Positions 46,241 to 58,565 are shown, numbered from the stretch's first letter. The stretch is DNA of 64,000 nucleotides from Didymella arachidicola (GCA_016630955.3 CM049997.1:496001-560000); one strand, 5' to 3'. Notes: a model not told the origin generated them from the letters alone. Made by a program: numbers and translations.

Positions 46241-46626
46241 TCACACTCGAGATAGGCAGCTTGGTTGTGAGCTCGAGAGTTGATCGAAGTGAGCATGTTG
46301 CTCTGCAATGACTTGCTTATGTATCTGCGTCGTCGGTGATGGTGGCAAGGCTGCATGTACATCTTCGGCATGGTCGGGGAACCGATACCTACGAGATGCG
46401 CAACGCCTGACTGCAGAATCGAACGGCAGGCGTCTTCCGTTATGAGATAAGCCCTAGAGACTAAATCGCCCCTTTGAAACCCTTTTATCCTATCGAAATC
46501 GACGTCCATGCTCGCATCGCCTTGTGAGGTCATCACTGCCTGAATCAAATTCCGGACATGAGAAGCGGAGCTCGGAGATGGTCGTGACATAGCAGCCTGG
46601 TTGAAGCAACTATCCTCTGATGTCAT
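46241..46626 (-). CDS. candidate two-exon small protein upstream of the monooxygenase
   Basis: Exon 46626-46393 (78 codons) and exon 46324-46241 join across a 68-nt intron (GTAGGT donor, GACGCAG acceptor), phase 0 on both sides, giving 105 residues. It reads as a soluble helical protein: SHVRNLIQAVMTSQGDASMD, FDRIKGFQRGDLVSRAYLIT, then HKQVIAEQHAHFDQLSSSQP. Its stop is only 56 nt before the monooxygenase ATG on the same strand. A possible acceptor just before the ATG (TTTGGCAG) suggests the real gene may have further 5' exons. No family recognised. It may instead be part of the monooxygenase 5' leader. Confidence 0.4.
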
Positions 46627-47283
46627 GTCTGCCAAATGAATAGAAGTGAAACTACCAACAGAATTAATCGCTTATACAAAGCTCTCATAGTTTCGAGAGT
46701 GCAAGCATCGTGAACGGTGGTGGACCCGCGTACTGATCAAGAGCGCTGGCGAGGTCTCTACTTCCACTTTCTCTGTGGAACGGAGACTCTGCTTTTCATT
46801 GCAGAGGTCAGCGCGCTAGCGTGTATGCCGTGATCCCAAGATTTCGCTGATCATCGTGAAAACTTCCAGGCTGTTACCTCTAGCCAGGCACAAAGTGGTG
46901 TAGATGGGATTCGGGTTCGGGTGGGAGCTTTTGCTGTGTCACAAGCGGTGCCGTTCCGCAGCCGGACTAACCTACCACATTAAGTATTTTTTCAGTTGGT
47001 ATCGATTGCTGTTGACGGGCGACTCTAGCGAATCGGAATAGGAAGCTGAGAGCTTCACGGTCTGTGAGCTGCGCTCTTTTTGTCTCGCAGACGTCCTCTC
47101 ATAACGCGACGTACTTCAGGCAGTAGATGCCGCAGCCATGACAAATGTGCAATCACTTTTCCTACCGACTTGCATCCCTAACGGTGAGTATGAGAAATCA
47201 TGCGGCCTGCGAGGTGCGGGGTCCCGGAAGCGTAGATGAAGAAGATGCGCGTCCCGCGTGAAGATGGCCTAAAGTGCGCCGTT
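46627..47283. other. intergenic, divergent promoter region
   Basis: A protein-like minus frame near 46700-46800 (KQSLRSTEKVEVETSPALL) could be a further 5' exon of the small gene at 46241. Otherwise nothing recognised. Confidence 0.35.
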
Positions 47284-47810
47284 ATGTCGAATGTCAACCC
47301 ACTGGACGTCCTCGCCATAAGGAACATCATCTCACTGTATTGCGAGGCACTGGACGCAAAAGATTTCGCTCTTCTCGAAAAGGTTTTCCTGCAGGATGTG
47401 AATGCGGACTACCCGTTCAACTCGGACTTGCAAGGCGTCGTTGCAGTCGCGAATGCCATAAAGAACAGGTAGTTTAAATGTAAGAAACACTTTCGACCAG
47501 TGGACTGACAATCTAAAGACTTGGGCCTGTCCGAACCCATCACAACCTCACAACGCAGAGGATAACCTTCGATGATACAGGTAAGAGTGCGCATGCTGTC
47601 ACGTACTTTCAAGGCGCACATGTTGGGCAGGGCCCTCACGAGGGCAAGCTTTTATGTGCGTATGGAAGGTATGTAGATGATCTGGTGCTCCTCGAGGCCA
47701 ACGGCGACACTGAAGGCGTGCCTGATGCAAGCGGGATCTGGAGGATCAAGAGAAGGAAGGTAGACTTCACCCAAAGGATCGGAGATGAGAGAATCATGGC
47801 CGAACACTGA
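47284..47810 (+). CDS. SnoaL-like domain protein
   Basis: A cone-shaped NTF2-like fold protein. Exons 47284-47468 and 47519-47810 (50-nt intron, GTAGTT donor, CTAAAG acceptor) give 158 residues. The layout fits SnoaL_4-type proteins: an N-terminal helix pair (PLDVLAIRNIISLYCEALDA), KDFALLEKVFLQDVNADYPF, then strands THHNLTTQRITFDDTGKSA, AVTYFQGAHVGQGPHEGK and the end SGIWRIKRRKVDF. Members include polyketide cyclases, dehydratases and hydroxylating enzymes, but many fungal ones are uncharacterised. An in-frame ATG at 47236 would add 16 residues. Divergent to the FAD monooxygenase. Confidence 0.87.
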
Positions 47811-48205
47811 GTGCGGAACCTACTCAGTGGCCTATAGGACGTTCGTGCATTGCTCGCAGCGCGGGGGCAGTCAGAGGTCGCGGTGTTAATTTGCGGTCGG
47901 TACAAGACAGACGTATTTGACAGCTTTCATTTGTTACAGAATACAGCAGGATTATCGCTGCCAACAAAGCGCCCATCCATATGTAGCCTGTGCAAAGGCA
48001 GGCACTGACGACCTTCTTGTTCGGCTGGGAACTTGGAGCTTGTGTAGGTTCTTTTTGCAACGTAAAAGGCAGCTGCAACTTATGTCGTGTTGTCTTGTGT
48101 CTGATCTTCCATGTTTTAGACACCTCACTTTGCAGTCGGTCTTCACATCTGCAGCTTTCTCAGCGGCGCCTAACACTAGTCCTATCTTCACTCATCATCT
48201 TAACT
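47811..48205. other. intergenic
   Basis: Between the SnoaL-like gene and the next plus-strand gene. No gene recognised. Confidence 0.4.
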
Positions 48206-50033
48206 ATGGACACTGCATTCGATGCTGAGGCAGCCGCCGCTGTCGACATGGATACACTCTTCGCGTCGCCTCCAAGTCAACAGAAACACATGCTCGGCCA
48301 TCTCCTCCGTCGCAAGATCCTCGCTGTGCAGCCCCAAATAGCTACCGAGATCTCGGAGGAGCTCCTGGAAACTTGCGACGTGAACGAACTCGTCAATTAG
48401 TAGGCTTCTCCGGAACAAAGTCACCAACTGTACCGGCTCACTCTCACAGTGCACTCGACGAAACAAGCCTCTTCGCCTTCATATCGAAGTTTGTAGCCGA
48501 AGTTACGGAAGGCCACAACATCGACTCGAGTGGCCATGACAACAAGAGGAGGAGGCTCTCACCTGAAGAGAGAGCTCCGTTTGAAAAAGCTATCGAAGGT
48601 CATAAAAGTGAAATGGATGGTCAGAGTAACAAGAGAAGGAAGACCTCGCCCAAAGAGAGCACCCTGGTTGAAAAAGATCTGCTCTCTGAAGAAAGCGAGG
48701 AAAGCGATCTATCCGAAGCCCGATCTTAGGAGGACGCCTGGAAGTCGAGCTCACAGATAGACATTCTCCGGTATGTGTAGGCTAAATCTTCTGCTCTAGA
48801 TACGGTGCTGATAGATTTAGATTCAACGATGTGAATTTTGAAGTCGAGAAAAGGATCAGAGAAATATCGAGCAAAGAACTTTGGACGCAAGATCAGTACA
48901 ACAACGACCCTGAGGTACAATACGACCCTTTCAATGGAGTCATCTGCGTCTACATCTCCAACTTCTTTACAGAGGGGATCAATTTCACATACTACATCAG
49001 AGGCACGCGTAACGTCGCCATGTTCTGCAGAGGTATGTCAGGCACGCAAGCCTTCAATGGCGCCGCGCTCTTCGCGGCAACCAATCTGACTCTGCAAGAG
49101 CTCACCCAACCCATCTGTGATATTCTTGATGCTGGCTCTGATATTTCGCGGCCACCGCAACGACTGGTCAAGAGCAAGTCTCCGATAGAGACTAACAAAT
49201 GGAGGTACATATTCGAAACCGGTCGAATGGTGTGGGAAAAGAGCGACATTGATTTGGAAAAACTGCAAAAAGCCTTGTGGACTTCCAATGGAGATCTTCG
49301 TACGAGGAAAAGTTTTGCCAGAGAAGGCACAGCCAACAAGATGGCTTCCCTTCGTGGCGGTTCAGGTCGCGCAGAAAGTCCCTTCGACGAAGACCTGACC
49401 ATACTACCGCGCAAGAGGTGGATCAAGAGCCCCGTGTTTAAACCATTTTCGAAAATGCAGCATACAGATTCGCCCGATATATCTACATACGAGTCGCCGG
49501 ACAATGTCTCTGGCACATATTTCAACCATGCTACTACCAGCACATCATCGCCAGATCACAGATCAGTCGACAGCTTTGATCTACAATGCCTTGAGCAGAG
49601 AGCTAAGCAGTGGATCATCCCTAGCAACATCATGCGCTATGGAATGAGCGACGAATGGCAGGCCAACATCTAGGTCACGTCCGGACCTGCCCTTCACGAG
49701 CTACACCGCCGGCATTACATAAATGATGCGCTGAGGCGAGGTGACATGAAATGGAGGCAATCTCAATATCTGCTTAACAAAACAACCGGACTGAAGTTCG
49801 AGTCAACAAGGAAGTTCACCCTGGCCCCGAAGTATCTTGAGGCTGCTGAAGTGTTACGAAAGACCTCGAAGGGGTTCGCTGGTCGTGAAGAATATGCTGG
49901 AACAAACGCAGCAAGCGTCCGAAGTGGAACTTCGGTGTCACCGCAAGGTCAGGAGGTAGATCAAATGGCGCGCGACGTGTGGCTGACCTCTGTCTTACAT
50001 CTTGACCGGCTTTCTGAGGGCAAGGAGTATTAG
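48206..50033 (+). pseudogene. three-exon gene of unknown family with two in-frame TAG codons
   Basis: Exons 48206-48399, 48450-48770 and 48821-50033 join with matching phases (introns of 50 and 50 nt; donors GTAGGC and GTATGT). Read through, they make 575 positions including two internal TAG codons at 48727-48729 and 49671-49673. Coding-like sequence continues on both sides of each. The N-terminus is DMDTLFASPPSQQKHMLGHL; then comes an NLS-like, acidic region with two KRRR/KRRK repeats (HDNKRRRLSPEE; QSNKRRKTSPKE). After the splice comes a globular part (FNDVNFEVEKRIREISSKEL, FTEGINFTYYIRGTRNVAMF) and after the second TAG a helical end (YINDALRRGDMKWRQSQYLL). No family recognised. A weak 63-nt intron (48667-48729) could remove the first TAG; the second may be the true stop of a shorter protein. 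Confidence 0.58.
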
Positions 50034-50341
50034 AGCCAGGATCAACGAACAAGACAGATGAGAGTACCCTCGAAGGCCTCTGTCGATTCCGATGTTTGCA
50101 TCCAGCTTTTGAAGTGACCCGAGAGGCAGACCTCTGTTTGAGTCCAATGATCCATACATTGCTTCTCGGACTATCTACATACACTTCTATACCCCACTCG
50201 AAGATTCAAGGATAAAGGGTATCAGCCATCAGTAGCCTTGACTTAGCCAGCTATCCAGTCCACTGCTGGAGAATACCAATAACGCCGTAGCGATGCCATT
50301 ATCCCTTATAGTATTACGTGCCCAACTTTGCGCCAGGCCAC
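50034..50341. other. convergent intergenic spacer
   Basis: Between the interrupted gene and UBX5, which converge. Nothing recognised. Confidence 0.4.
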
Positions 50342-51982
50342 TTACTCGGCGAACTCGACCATCAAGCTCGCACCCTTCAGCCCAGCAGCCTCGATGGTAT
50401 CGTCGAGGTGCTCAATGAAGTTCTTGCCCATGAAAGACAGGTCGAACTCAGTACCTTGCTTGCCCTCCCAAGGTGCATCACTCTTGATCCACTCGTAGAC
50501 ACGGCATACAGGGTCTGAGAGGTTGAAGCGGCGGATGAGAGGCCGGCCGGTAGGTCCACGGAACTGGATGCGGGTCGTGACCTTGGCATCTGTGATAGCA
50601 GGTTCTGTGTGTGGTGCGTGCGATGAAATGGAAGCGAAGAGGGGGTTGGCTGCAGCTACAGGCTCTTCTTCTACTGGTGCTGCGGCTGTTGTCGAAGCAG
50701 CTTCTGGTGCTGAAGATGTCGCACGCCCCTTGCCCTTGCCTTCGTCCTTGGTGAGGGCATCGGGGTCGTTGTCTTTTGGCCCGTCATTGCCACTGCCGCC
50801 GTTGTCCATGCTGTTCTGTAAAGCCCATTCTAGCTGTTCTTCTTCTGTCATGCGATTGACATCGACCTTCTTGTTCTCAGGCTTGCGCTTAGCCACCGGG
50901 TTCTTAACATTGATGTTGAGGCTGTAGCGATCAAGGAACTCGTGAAGCTGAGCATGGAAATCAACGGCTGAGGGGATGGGTGGACCGGACCAGATCTTGA
51001 CCTGCTCTCCCGTCCGGGGATCGACAATAGCAATGTGCGGGTACGCATCAGAGCTGTCGCGGTTTTGGAAGTAGTAGTTAACGTACTGCTGGCCACGAGG
51101 ATCGTCTTTTGCATATTGCATGAAGATGAAGTTCTCTCGTACAGTCGCTTTGATATCTTCGTTCTTCCAAATGTCGCGATTGAGTAGCTGGCAGTCGAAG
51201 ATTGCGGGGTCTTGAATATTGACGATAAGCCACTTCTCATCTTCCTTGCCTATGTCCCGTGCTTTTTCCCACGATCCTTGATACATTATCTCGAACGGCG
51301 GTCTGAACAGCTCCGCGAGCATATTCATCTTGGCACTCTGCTCGGATGCACCGCCTGTTGATGCGGCAAGTTCGCGGCGCCTGGCCTCTGCGTCGGCAGA
51401 GTTGTCCCATACCGAGGTCTGAGGGGTGCCTCGCTGGTTAAAGATGCCTTGTCGACCTGCTGCTATGTCAGTCTAGAGCCCACGAATCGAGCCCTTGTAA
51501 CTTTTACCTCGTTGACGACGAGCCAGTTGCTCCTGTACCATCGCGTCGAGATCGTCGTCTTCTTCACCAGGCCCCCAATTTGACCCAGGCCCGACCAGTG
51601 TCTCCTGTGTTCGTTGAATTGGAGCGCGGACTTCGTCCTGAGCACGGCCTGCACCACCGCCCCCATAGTCTTCTTCCTGTAACCTCCGCGCCAATTCTTC
51701 GTCGCTCTCAAGGTTCGTTCGTACCGGAGGTGTGGCTGTATGTGCACCGGCGTTGAAGTCGGACATATCATCATCTGAATCGACGTTGATGGGGTTCTGT
51801 GCTGAGGAGGTAGCTACAGGCGCGTTCGAGGTGGCTGCAGGCCCGAAGTCGAGGTTTGGGCTGTCGAAGAACAGCTGTATAGCCTGTTCGAGATTGTTAT
51901 CTGTCAATCGAAGGTACTGTGCAGCCTTGTCAGGATCACACGAGGTGATGCTGACGAAGTTGAGAACATTCTCTTCATCCAT
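50342..51982 (-). CDS. UBX5: UBA-UAS-UBX Cdc48 adaptor (Ubx5/UBXD7 type)
   Basis: Recruits the Cdc48/p97 ATPase to ubiquitinated substrates. Exons 51982-51508 and 51456-50342 (51-nt intron) give 529 residues. The N-terminal UBA-like domain (residues about 1-45) reads FVSITSCDPDKAAQYLRLTD then LEQAIQLFFDSP. Acidic linkers with UIM-like patches (SDEELARRLQEEDYG; EEEQLEWALQNSM) flank a thioredoxin-like UAS domain at about 185-320 (KWLIVNIQDPAIFDCQLLNR, ENFIFMQYAKDD). The C-terminal UBX domain (about 445-529) reads TTRIQFRGPTGRPLIRRF, DPVCRVYEWIK and ends ASLMVEF. The domain order and length are those of Ubx5. Confidence 0.94.
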
Positions 51983-52852
51983 ATTGGGAGGTTCGTCTGT
52001 CGTTTTGGTATGTGGTAGGGGCGATGCGGTGAGTACTGGGATAGGTACTGCGCTGGCGGGGTAGTTCTTTCGCTCCGCAGTATGGTTCTCCGGTCGTGTT
52101 TCAAGATGTTGTTCTGCTCACAATACGTCTGGATCACGGGATTTGTAGTGTGAATAAACCACCGGCACACAGTGCTTGGTGCTGGGTGGCGGATTCGGTT
52201 TGCGATCGAAGTGGGAGACGGTGGGGTACCCGGCTCTCGGTGCCTGCCAGAACGACGTCGAAGGGGCTTTGGAGTTCGCTGACTTTGCTATGCGTTATTG
52301 TGTCCTTTCAGTAGAGAGAGGCTACACAGCAACTGCACAGTAAAGGGTCGTGGGTGCAGGTCGTGAGGTTACACAAAACGATGATGGCTTCCGAGAGATC
52401 TGCGCAAGCTCGGTATGCCTGCTGTGGTTGAGATAGTGCGTTTTTCGCAGCGGTGAGGCCTCAACTACGCGTCAAAAGGCAAGCGGTGCACGATCCCAGC
52501 TTTGGCGAGGAGATTACAGCAGGGAGACACTGTCGATGTTGGCAGAAGCACCTGGAAGGACGCGACTAATTGTGTGGTAGGCAGGCACTGTGACGCACTT
52601 CAAGAGCGCGAGCGCGTCCGTGCCACCCCGGCCGTTCACAGCATCAATCAAGCACGACATGTGGCAAGCACCGGACGAACGAGCGTGAAGCAACTGTCCA
52701 AACGCAGAGCCGCAATTCCATCCGAGTCACTTGTCTTGCTCAGCAGCTGACAGACCGCGTCGCCCGCCTTCTGCCTGTGGCGCATGCTCTGACACATACA
52801 GCTGGCTCTATTCTAATCGGCGCAGCGGCGGTCTTCCACTTCACACACCACC
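51983..52852. other. intergenic, divergent promoters
   Basis: Between UBX5 (minus) and ECM29 (plus), two ubiquitin-proteasome genes that might share regulatory sequence. No clear proteasome-associated control element was recognised by eye. Confidence 0.4.
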
Positions 52853-55800
52853 ATGGCCACAGCGCAGTCTCCAGAAGCCAAAGAGCTTGCTCTCGTCGGT
52901 AAGGTTGAGATGCGTATTGCCCTGGCAGACTCAGAGAAGAAACTTGAAGATTTGCTGAAAGTGTATCTGGCTCCGCTACTGCTCAAGCTTGGCTCTGAAC
53001 ACGTTGCTGTGAGGAATAAGGTAAGATGTTTGCTGTTCACAGTGTTGGAATCAGTCCTGGCTGTTTTTATGTGAACACCGCTGATTGCGGTTGCTTTTCT
53101 AGGTTATCTCCATCTGCCAACACATCAACACCCGCATCAAGTCCCAGTACGCTTTAAGAGAGGAAATATTAGTGTTCAACGCACTGACAGCCGTCTAGAG
53201 ATCTCAAGCTTCCGGTCGCTGCTTTATTGAAGCAGTATAAGGACAACGCAGATGTTGCCCTGATACGTCACTTCGACATCCTGTACATCCAGCAGGGCAT
53301 CTCCCGGCAGCCTGTATCCGATAGATTGGAGCTCTTACCCGTCCTCATTCAAGGAATAGCGAACGACTACGAGAAATCAGCTCAACATGCTTCGCAGCTA
53401 TTCCACTTGATCCTCAGACTTCTCGTCCATTTCAAGCTCCCAGCCAGAGGGACAAAGGAAGACACCGACTTAAGAAACAGGCTGGCCGTCACAGACGTAG
53501 ATGCAGCGTTCTTGTCAAAATGGTTTGGCAAGCTTATCTTGCTGACGCTTGTGCGTCAAAGCACCCCAGAAGCTGTTAGCACGACAAAATGTCCGGGTCT
53601 TTCGGTCGAAGAGTACAGGTTTTTGACACAGCAGGGCAAACCAGATGCCTGGGACCCCAGCTCTGATGCAGGTCTCAGCTTGACTGAATCAAAGGCTCTA
53701 GCAACGCGATTCTTGGCGAGCGGCATGTTCAAGGACGACGAAAAGTTCCTCCCAGCATTGTTCGCATCAGCTGATACCAATTCCCGAATTTCAGAGGTTG
53801 GAGAAGACATCCTGAAACGTGTCATGCTCACTCAAGACTTGGAAGACGCAACGTCTGTGGAGACTCTTTTCGAGCTGTACTTTGGTTCCACGACTCCTGA
53901 GGGAACCTCAGCAGTAAAGACACCTTTACGTATAAGGATATTGGGTGTGCTATCCAAGTCAACCAGATGCACAACATACCCGCACAAGATTGCGAAGATA
54001 GTCGAGGATGGACTTTTATCAGCAGAGCTGAACCCAACAAATAAGACAGCTGGAAGGGAAGCCTCCAAATTTCGCTCAGCGATCTTCTCACTTATCAACT
54101 TCGTTGCGCGCCGCGGCGCATCGTCTGACTTGTCCGCAGTTGCTGCTGGTCTTGTTGGCAACCTTCGCGCTTTCATTCAAGACCAAGGGTGGCCAGCTAC
54201 AGATCGCGATCAAGATATGGAACTTCGTGGCTATGGCTACGAGACAATAGGTCTATTAGCAAAAGCTGCACCTGAGAAGATTCTGGTTGAGCCAACACTC
54301 GACCTTCTAGAATGGCTTTTTCGCTCACTTAGAGAAGACTCAGCTGGGAAAGACGTCGCTGTCAGTATAGAAGAGGCGCTTTCATCTGTTCTGAGCGCCT
54401 TTGCTAAGCCCTTCGATCCTTCCGTCATGCGAAGATTCAGACAAATTCTGTTACGGTATGCCACCGTCGATCAAGTCAACACGCCAGCGTCTGCCCACTT
54501 CAAAAGAAGCACGCGATACGTGGCCACAAGATTTGCGAACCGTTGTCTTCCTTATGAAGATGTTCTGGCTAGGTGGATTGACATTCTTGCTGTCAGCGGT
54601 GGCTCCGCGGAGCGACACGAAGTTGTGGAAGAAGGGCGACGAGGCTTGGACCCATACTGGTTCCAGACGTCGAACATGGCACCCGAGATCGGGCAAACGC
54701 AGCAAAAGCTCCAGTTCCCTGACTTTGATAAGCTGGTCAACTTCATCTTCTCTCAAGAAGGCGATGACGAAGATGTTATGGATCTTGAAGGTTCGGGTGA
54801 TGTGCTCACACAAGTTCAACGCTTTTACCAGCACTATCCGGACGCGTTACCTACGGTCATCAGCTTTTGCTCCCAAGTCGCTTTGCAGTCAGCTCTTGTC
54901 AGCAAGAACATCAATGATGATGTGACAGAAGATTGGGGGCGCAAGCTTGACACTTTAATGTCTACAGACCAAGGAGCTAGACAAGCCTTTCGGGTCTTTG
55001 CGGCAGGCGAGGTCCATGGTCGCTCCATTGCAGCGATCATTCGTGCCAGCTTCGACCGGTTGACTCGAGACGATGTAAGCGATGTAGGCGACATTGGAAC
55101 AACGATGGTACGGCTACTTTCATTGTGTCCGCAGCAATACTGGGCTCTTGCACATCTCATCCAAGACGTACGTGCTTTGGAGCCTTCGATCTTATCGAAC
55201 AACCCCGGACGCCGACTAGCTGCTGCTCACACCTACGGTCTGCTGGCATCACACCCCGATTGCGATGCAGTGGCAATTCAGACATCTCAAAAACGGTTTT
55301 TCGAGAAGCTTGGCGGTTGGAAGAAAGCTGTCGGCGCCGAAATCAATCAGATCAGTGGCATTATCCTCGCACTCGGATACTATTTTAGTCGAGTGCATTG
55401 GAGGAGCAACAATTCAGCGAGTGACCTTGCAGATGATCAGCCACTCCATCAGCTTCTGCAGACTCTAGTAGAGGTGCTCAAAGAAACACGAGATGCCACG
55501 CTGAAATCGGCAGCATTTCAATGCATCGATCAGCTCAGTCTCTTTCATGTTCTTACACCATCCACCATCGCAAAATGTGCTAAGATCGAGGATATTGCAA
55601 TACAGATCTACAACTCGGCGAAGTCGGGAACCATCAGCGCTATCTTGGCCCTTGGTCACTTATCGATGATCACAGAAGAAAGAGAAGATGTCGAAGCAAA
55701 GTCGGTCTACAAGCTTTTCGGCGACAAGCTTTACGAGCTCCATGAAGTACGCCAGCCAGAAGTACAGTTCTCTGTTGGTGAAGCCCTGAGTTGCTTCGCG

Positions 55801-58173
55801 ATCGGCTGGGACTCTAAAGCCTTGATCGCTGAGCTGGATATCTTACATCCAGAGCAGACAAGCGATCCCTGGGACGCACCATTGCGAACACCTGCCGGGC
55901 CAGCACGCGAAAAGACCTTTACAGTTGTGCTTGAAAAGACACTTAAGGGCTGCGTACAGACTAAGCCTGCGTTGAAGAAGGCGTCCGTGATCTGGCTGCT
56001 CTGTCTGCTTCAATATTGCGGTCACAAGCCAGAGATGCAGGGCTATCTAGGCCAGTGTCAGGCAGCATTCAAGAACTGTCTATCTGACCGCGATGAAGTG
56101 GTCCAGGAAGCAGCATCACGTGGTCTCGGTCTTGTTTACGAGAAGGGAGATCGTGAGCTGAAAAACGATCTGGTTCGCGACTTGGTGGGCTCCTTCTCCG
56201 ACAACAAATCGAAGATGGCAGGTACTGTTTCTGAAGATACGCAGCTCTTCGAACCTGGCGCACTGCCGACAGGTGACGGCAAGTCCATCACAACCTACAA
56301 AGACATCATGAGCCTTGCTGCTGAGGTTGGCGACTCGAGTCTCGTCTACCGGTTCATGTCAATGGCATCCAACAATTCCATATGGTCTAGCAGGGCGGCT
56401 TTTGGTCGCTTTGGTCTCAGCAACATCTTTTCAGACTCCAGTGTCGATGGTTATTTGGCACAGAACCCGAAGCTCTACCCAAAGCTCTACCGTTATAGGT
56501 ACGTTCCCGCACAATCGGTTACTGATATGCATGCTGACACTACCTAGGTTTGATCCTAACCCCAACGTCCAGCGTTCCATGAACGACATCTGGAATGCTC
56601 TTGTGAAAGATTCTTCGGCAACGATCGACAAGCATTTCGACGCCATCATGGACGATCTGCTCGTCAGTATTCTTGGTAAAGAGTGGCGTGTTCGGCAAGC
56701 TGCATGTGCTGCTGTCGCAGACCTAGTTCAAGGTCGGGGGATCGACAAGGTGCGTGTTCGTCCAACCCCGAAGGAATAAGCACTGACTAGTGCTAGTATG
56801 AAAAGTATTTGTCTTCGGTCTGGGACAAATGTTTCAAGGTTCTCGATGATATCAAAGAGACCGTCCGTGTGGCTGCTGCGTCTCTTGCACGTGTACTGAC
56901 GACGATCCTTACACGATCTCTTGAAGCTGGCGATGCTTCACTCAAGACGGCCAACGCCCAGCTGGTCCAGGTGCTACCCTTTCTATTCTCCACGAATGGT
57001 CTCGAATCCTCGGCTGAAGAAGTACGCATGTTCTCCGTGCACACACTCCTTCAGATCGTTAAGAAGGCCAACGCTAAGACCCTGAACCCACATGTCCCCG
57101 AGCTTGTGGAGCGCCTGCTTGGTCTACTTAGCAGTCTCGAGCCCGAAGCAGTCAACTACATTCACCTCAATGCTTCTAAATATAACCTCACTGCTCAAAA
57201 GATTGATGACATGCGCCTCGCATCTGTGCGGTCATCTCCGCTCACCGAATCAATCGAGCGCTGCCTCGACCTGGCTGATGCAGACACGATGAAGGCACTC
57301 GTTCCACGCTTGGAAAGCGCCATGAAATCCGCCGTCGGCCTGCCCTCCAAGGTGGGTTGTAGTCGTATCCTAGTCACGCTTGCTACACGCCACCGCTTCC
57401 TCTTCAGCCCTTACGCCGACCACTTTCTCAAGCTGATCCACAAGCACATCCACGACCGCAACGAAACAGTATCGTCCAGCTACGCCGCAGCATCCGGTTA
57501 CGTCGCACGTCTCTCCTCGGACAAACAGCTCCTCTCCACTATCGCATTTGCGAAGAAACAATATTTCGAGACCGAAGAAGGCTCGGACCGCGCGCGACTA
57601 CTTGCAGGCGACATGATCCACGCTATCAGCCAATACGCCACGGACCGGTTTACGTCATTTGCGGCGGAGCTTCTCCCATTTGTGTTCATTGCCAAGCACG
57701 ATGGCGATGAGCATGTCAGCAAGGCGTTTACGGAGACGTGGGATGAGCATGTGGCCGGCAGTCGCAGCGTGGCGCTGTATCTGTCTGAGATACTGGCGCT
57801 GTGTGTTGAGCACCTTGATTCGAGACAGTGGGCTATCAAGCATACGGCTGCGAAGGCTGTTGCAGATGCTGTACTTAGCATCACATCAGCGGTCGGCAGT
57901 GAGAATCTAGATAAGAGTAGTGCAGAGAAAATTTGGCCGGTGTTGGATAAGGCGCTGAGTGGGAAGAGCTGGGATGGCAAGGAGATCGTGCTTAATGCTT
58001 TTGTGAGATTTGTGGAGAGGGGTGAGGCGTGGTGGATGGAGGAAGGCAAAGGCATGAGAATCAAGGAGCTAGAGAAGGTGGCAGTCCGCGAGGCGAAGAG
58101 GAAGGAGGGTGCTAACGAGAAGGTTGTCAAGTCTGCATTGGACAAGTTAAGGGAGCATTCTGGTGGCTCTTAG
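52853..58173 (+). CDS. ECM29: proteasome adaptor/scaffold ECM29 (HEAT repeat)
   Basis: Binds both core and regulatory particles of the 26S proteasome and acts in quality control and stress remodelling. Five exons: 52853-53020, 53103-53146 (44 nt), 53199-56498, 56548-56749 and 56797-58173; introns of 82, 52, 49 and 47 nt, all phases matching. The joined protein has 1696 residues. Family features: the N-terminal ADSEKKLEDLLKVYLAPLLL; VISICQHINTRIKSQ-DLKLPV across two splices; the conserved VRQPEVQFSVGEALSCFAIG; a HEAT-rich end with VIWLLCLLQYCG, LSDRDEVVQEAASRGLGLVY, and GRFGLSNIF before exon 4, which reads FDPNPNVQRSMNDIWNALVK. It is slightly shorter than yeast Ecm29 but complete at both ends. 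Its last codons overlap a candidate minus-strand frame. Confidence 0.96.
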
Positions 58174-58565
58174 TGGGTGGTATGTAAAAAGAGTTGTGCT
58201 TCATCATGAAGAGCAGTGGCGCACCCCCTTTCAGGCACCGTATCTCCTTGGCAGTTCCTCTAGCTGCTTGATCGTCCTTTGAGAAGTCTGTTACAATCAA
58301 AACTGGTATGTGGCTATACAGTTGCGAAATTGTCATCTCTGATATCTGGTTGGCTGCATCGATCCATAGTCCTCGGACGCTATGATGCATGCACCTCATG
58401 TCGTACAACCACTTTGTTCTCCTCGGCATGCTCAACGGCCTGTAGACAAGATTCCGGTGACTACTCGGACCGGATGTCATCATTAGGAAAGTCTGGCGTA
58501 CCCTGCCAAAGCAACATGCGGTTGCTCAACAGGTCTGATATTCCTGTCAAGGACGGACTCAAAGC
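58127..58565 (-). pseudogene. candidate broken or mis-modelled minus-strand gene
   Basis: Minus-strand segments are protein-like in adjoining frames: SLTGISDLLSNRMLLWQGTP, then a TAG (58463-58461) in the same frame, then SPESCLQAVEHAEENKVVV, and then, in another frame, GLWIDAANQISEMTISQLYS and PVLIVTDFSKDDQAARGTAK to a stop at 58127. An intron using GTGCATGC to AACCAG would join the second and third parts in phase. The last 47 nt overlap the end of ECM29 coding sequence, and the TAG interrupts the first part, so a decayed gene is most likely. No family recognised. Confidence 0.3.
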
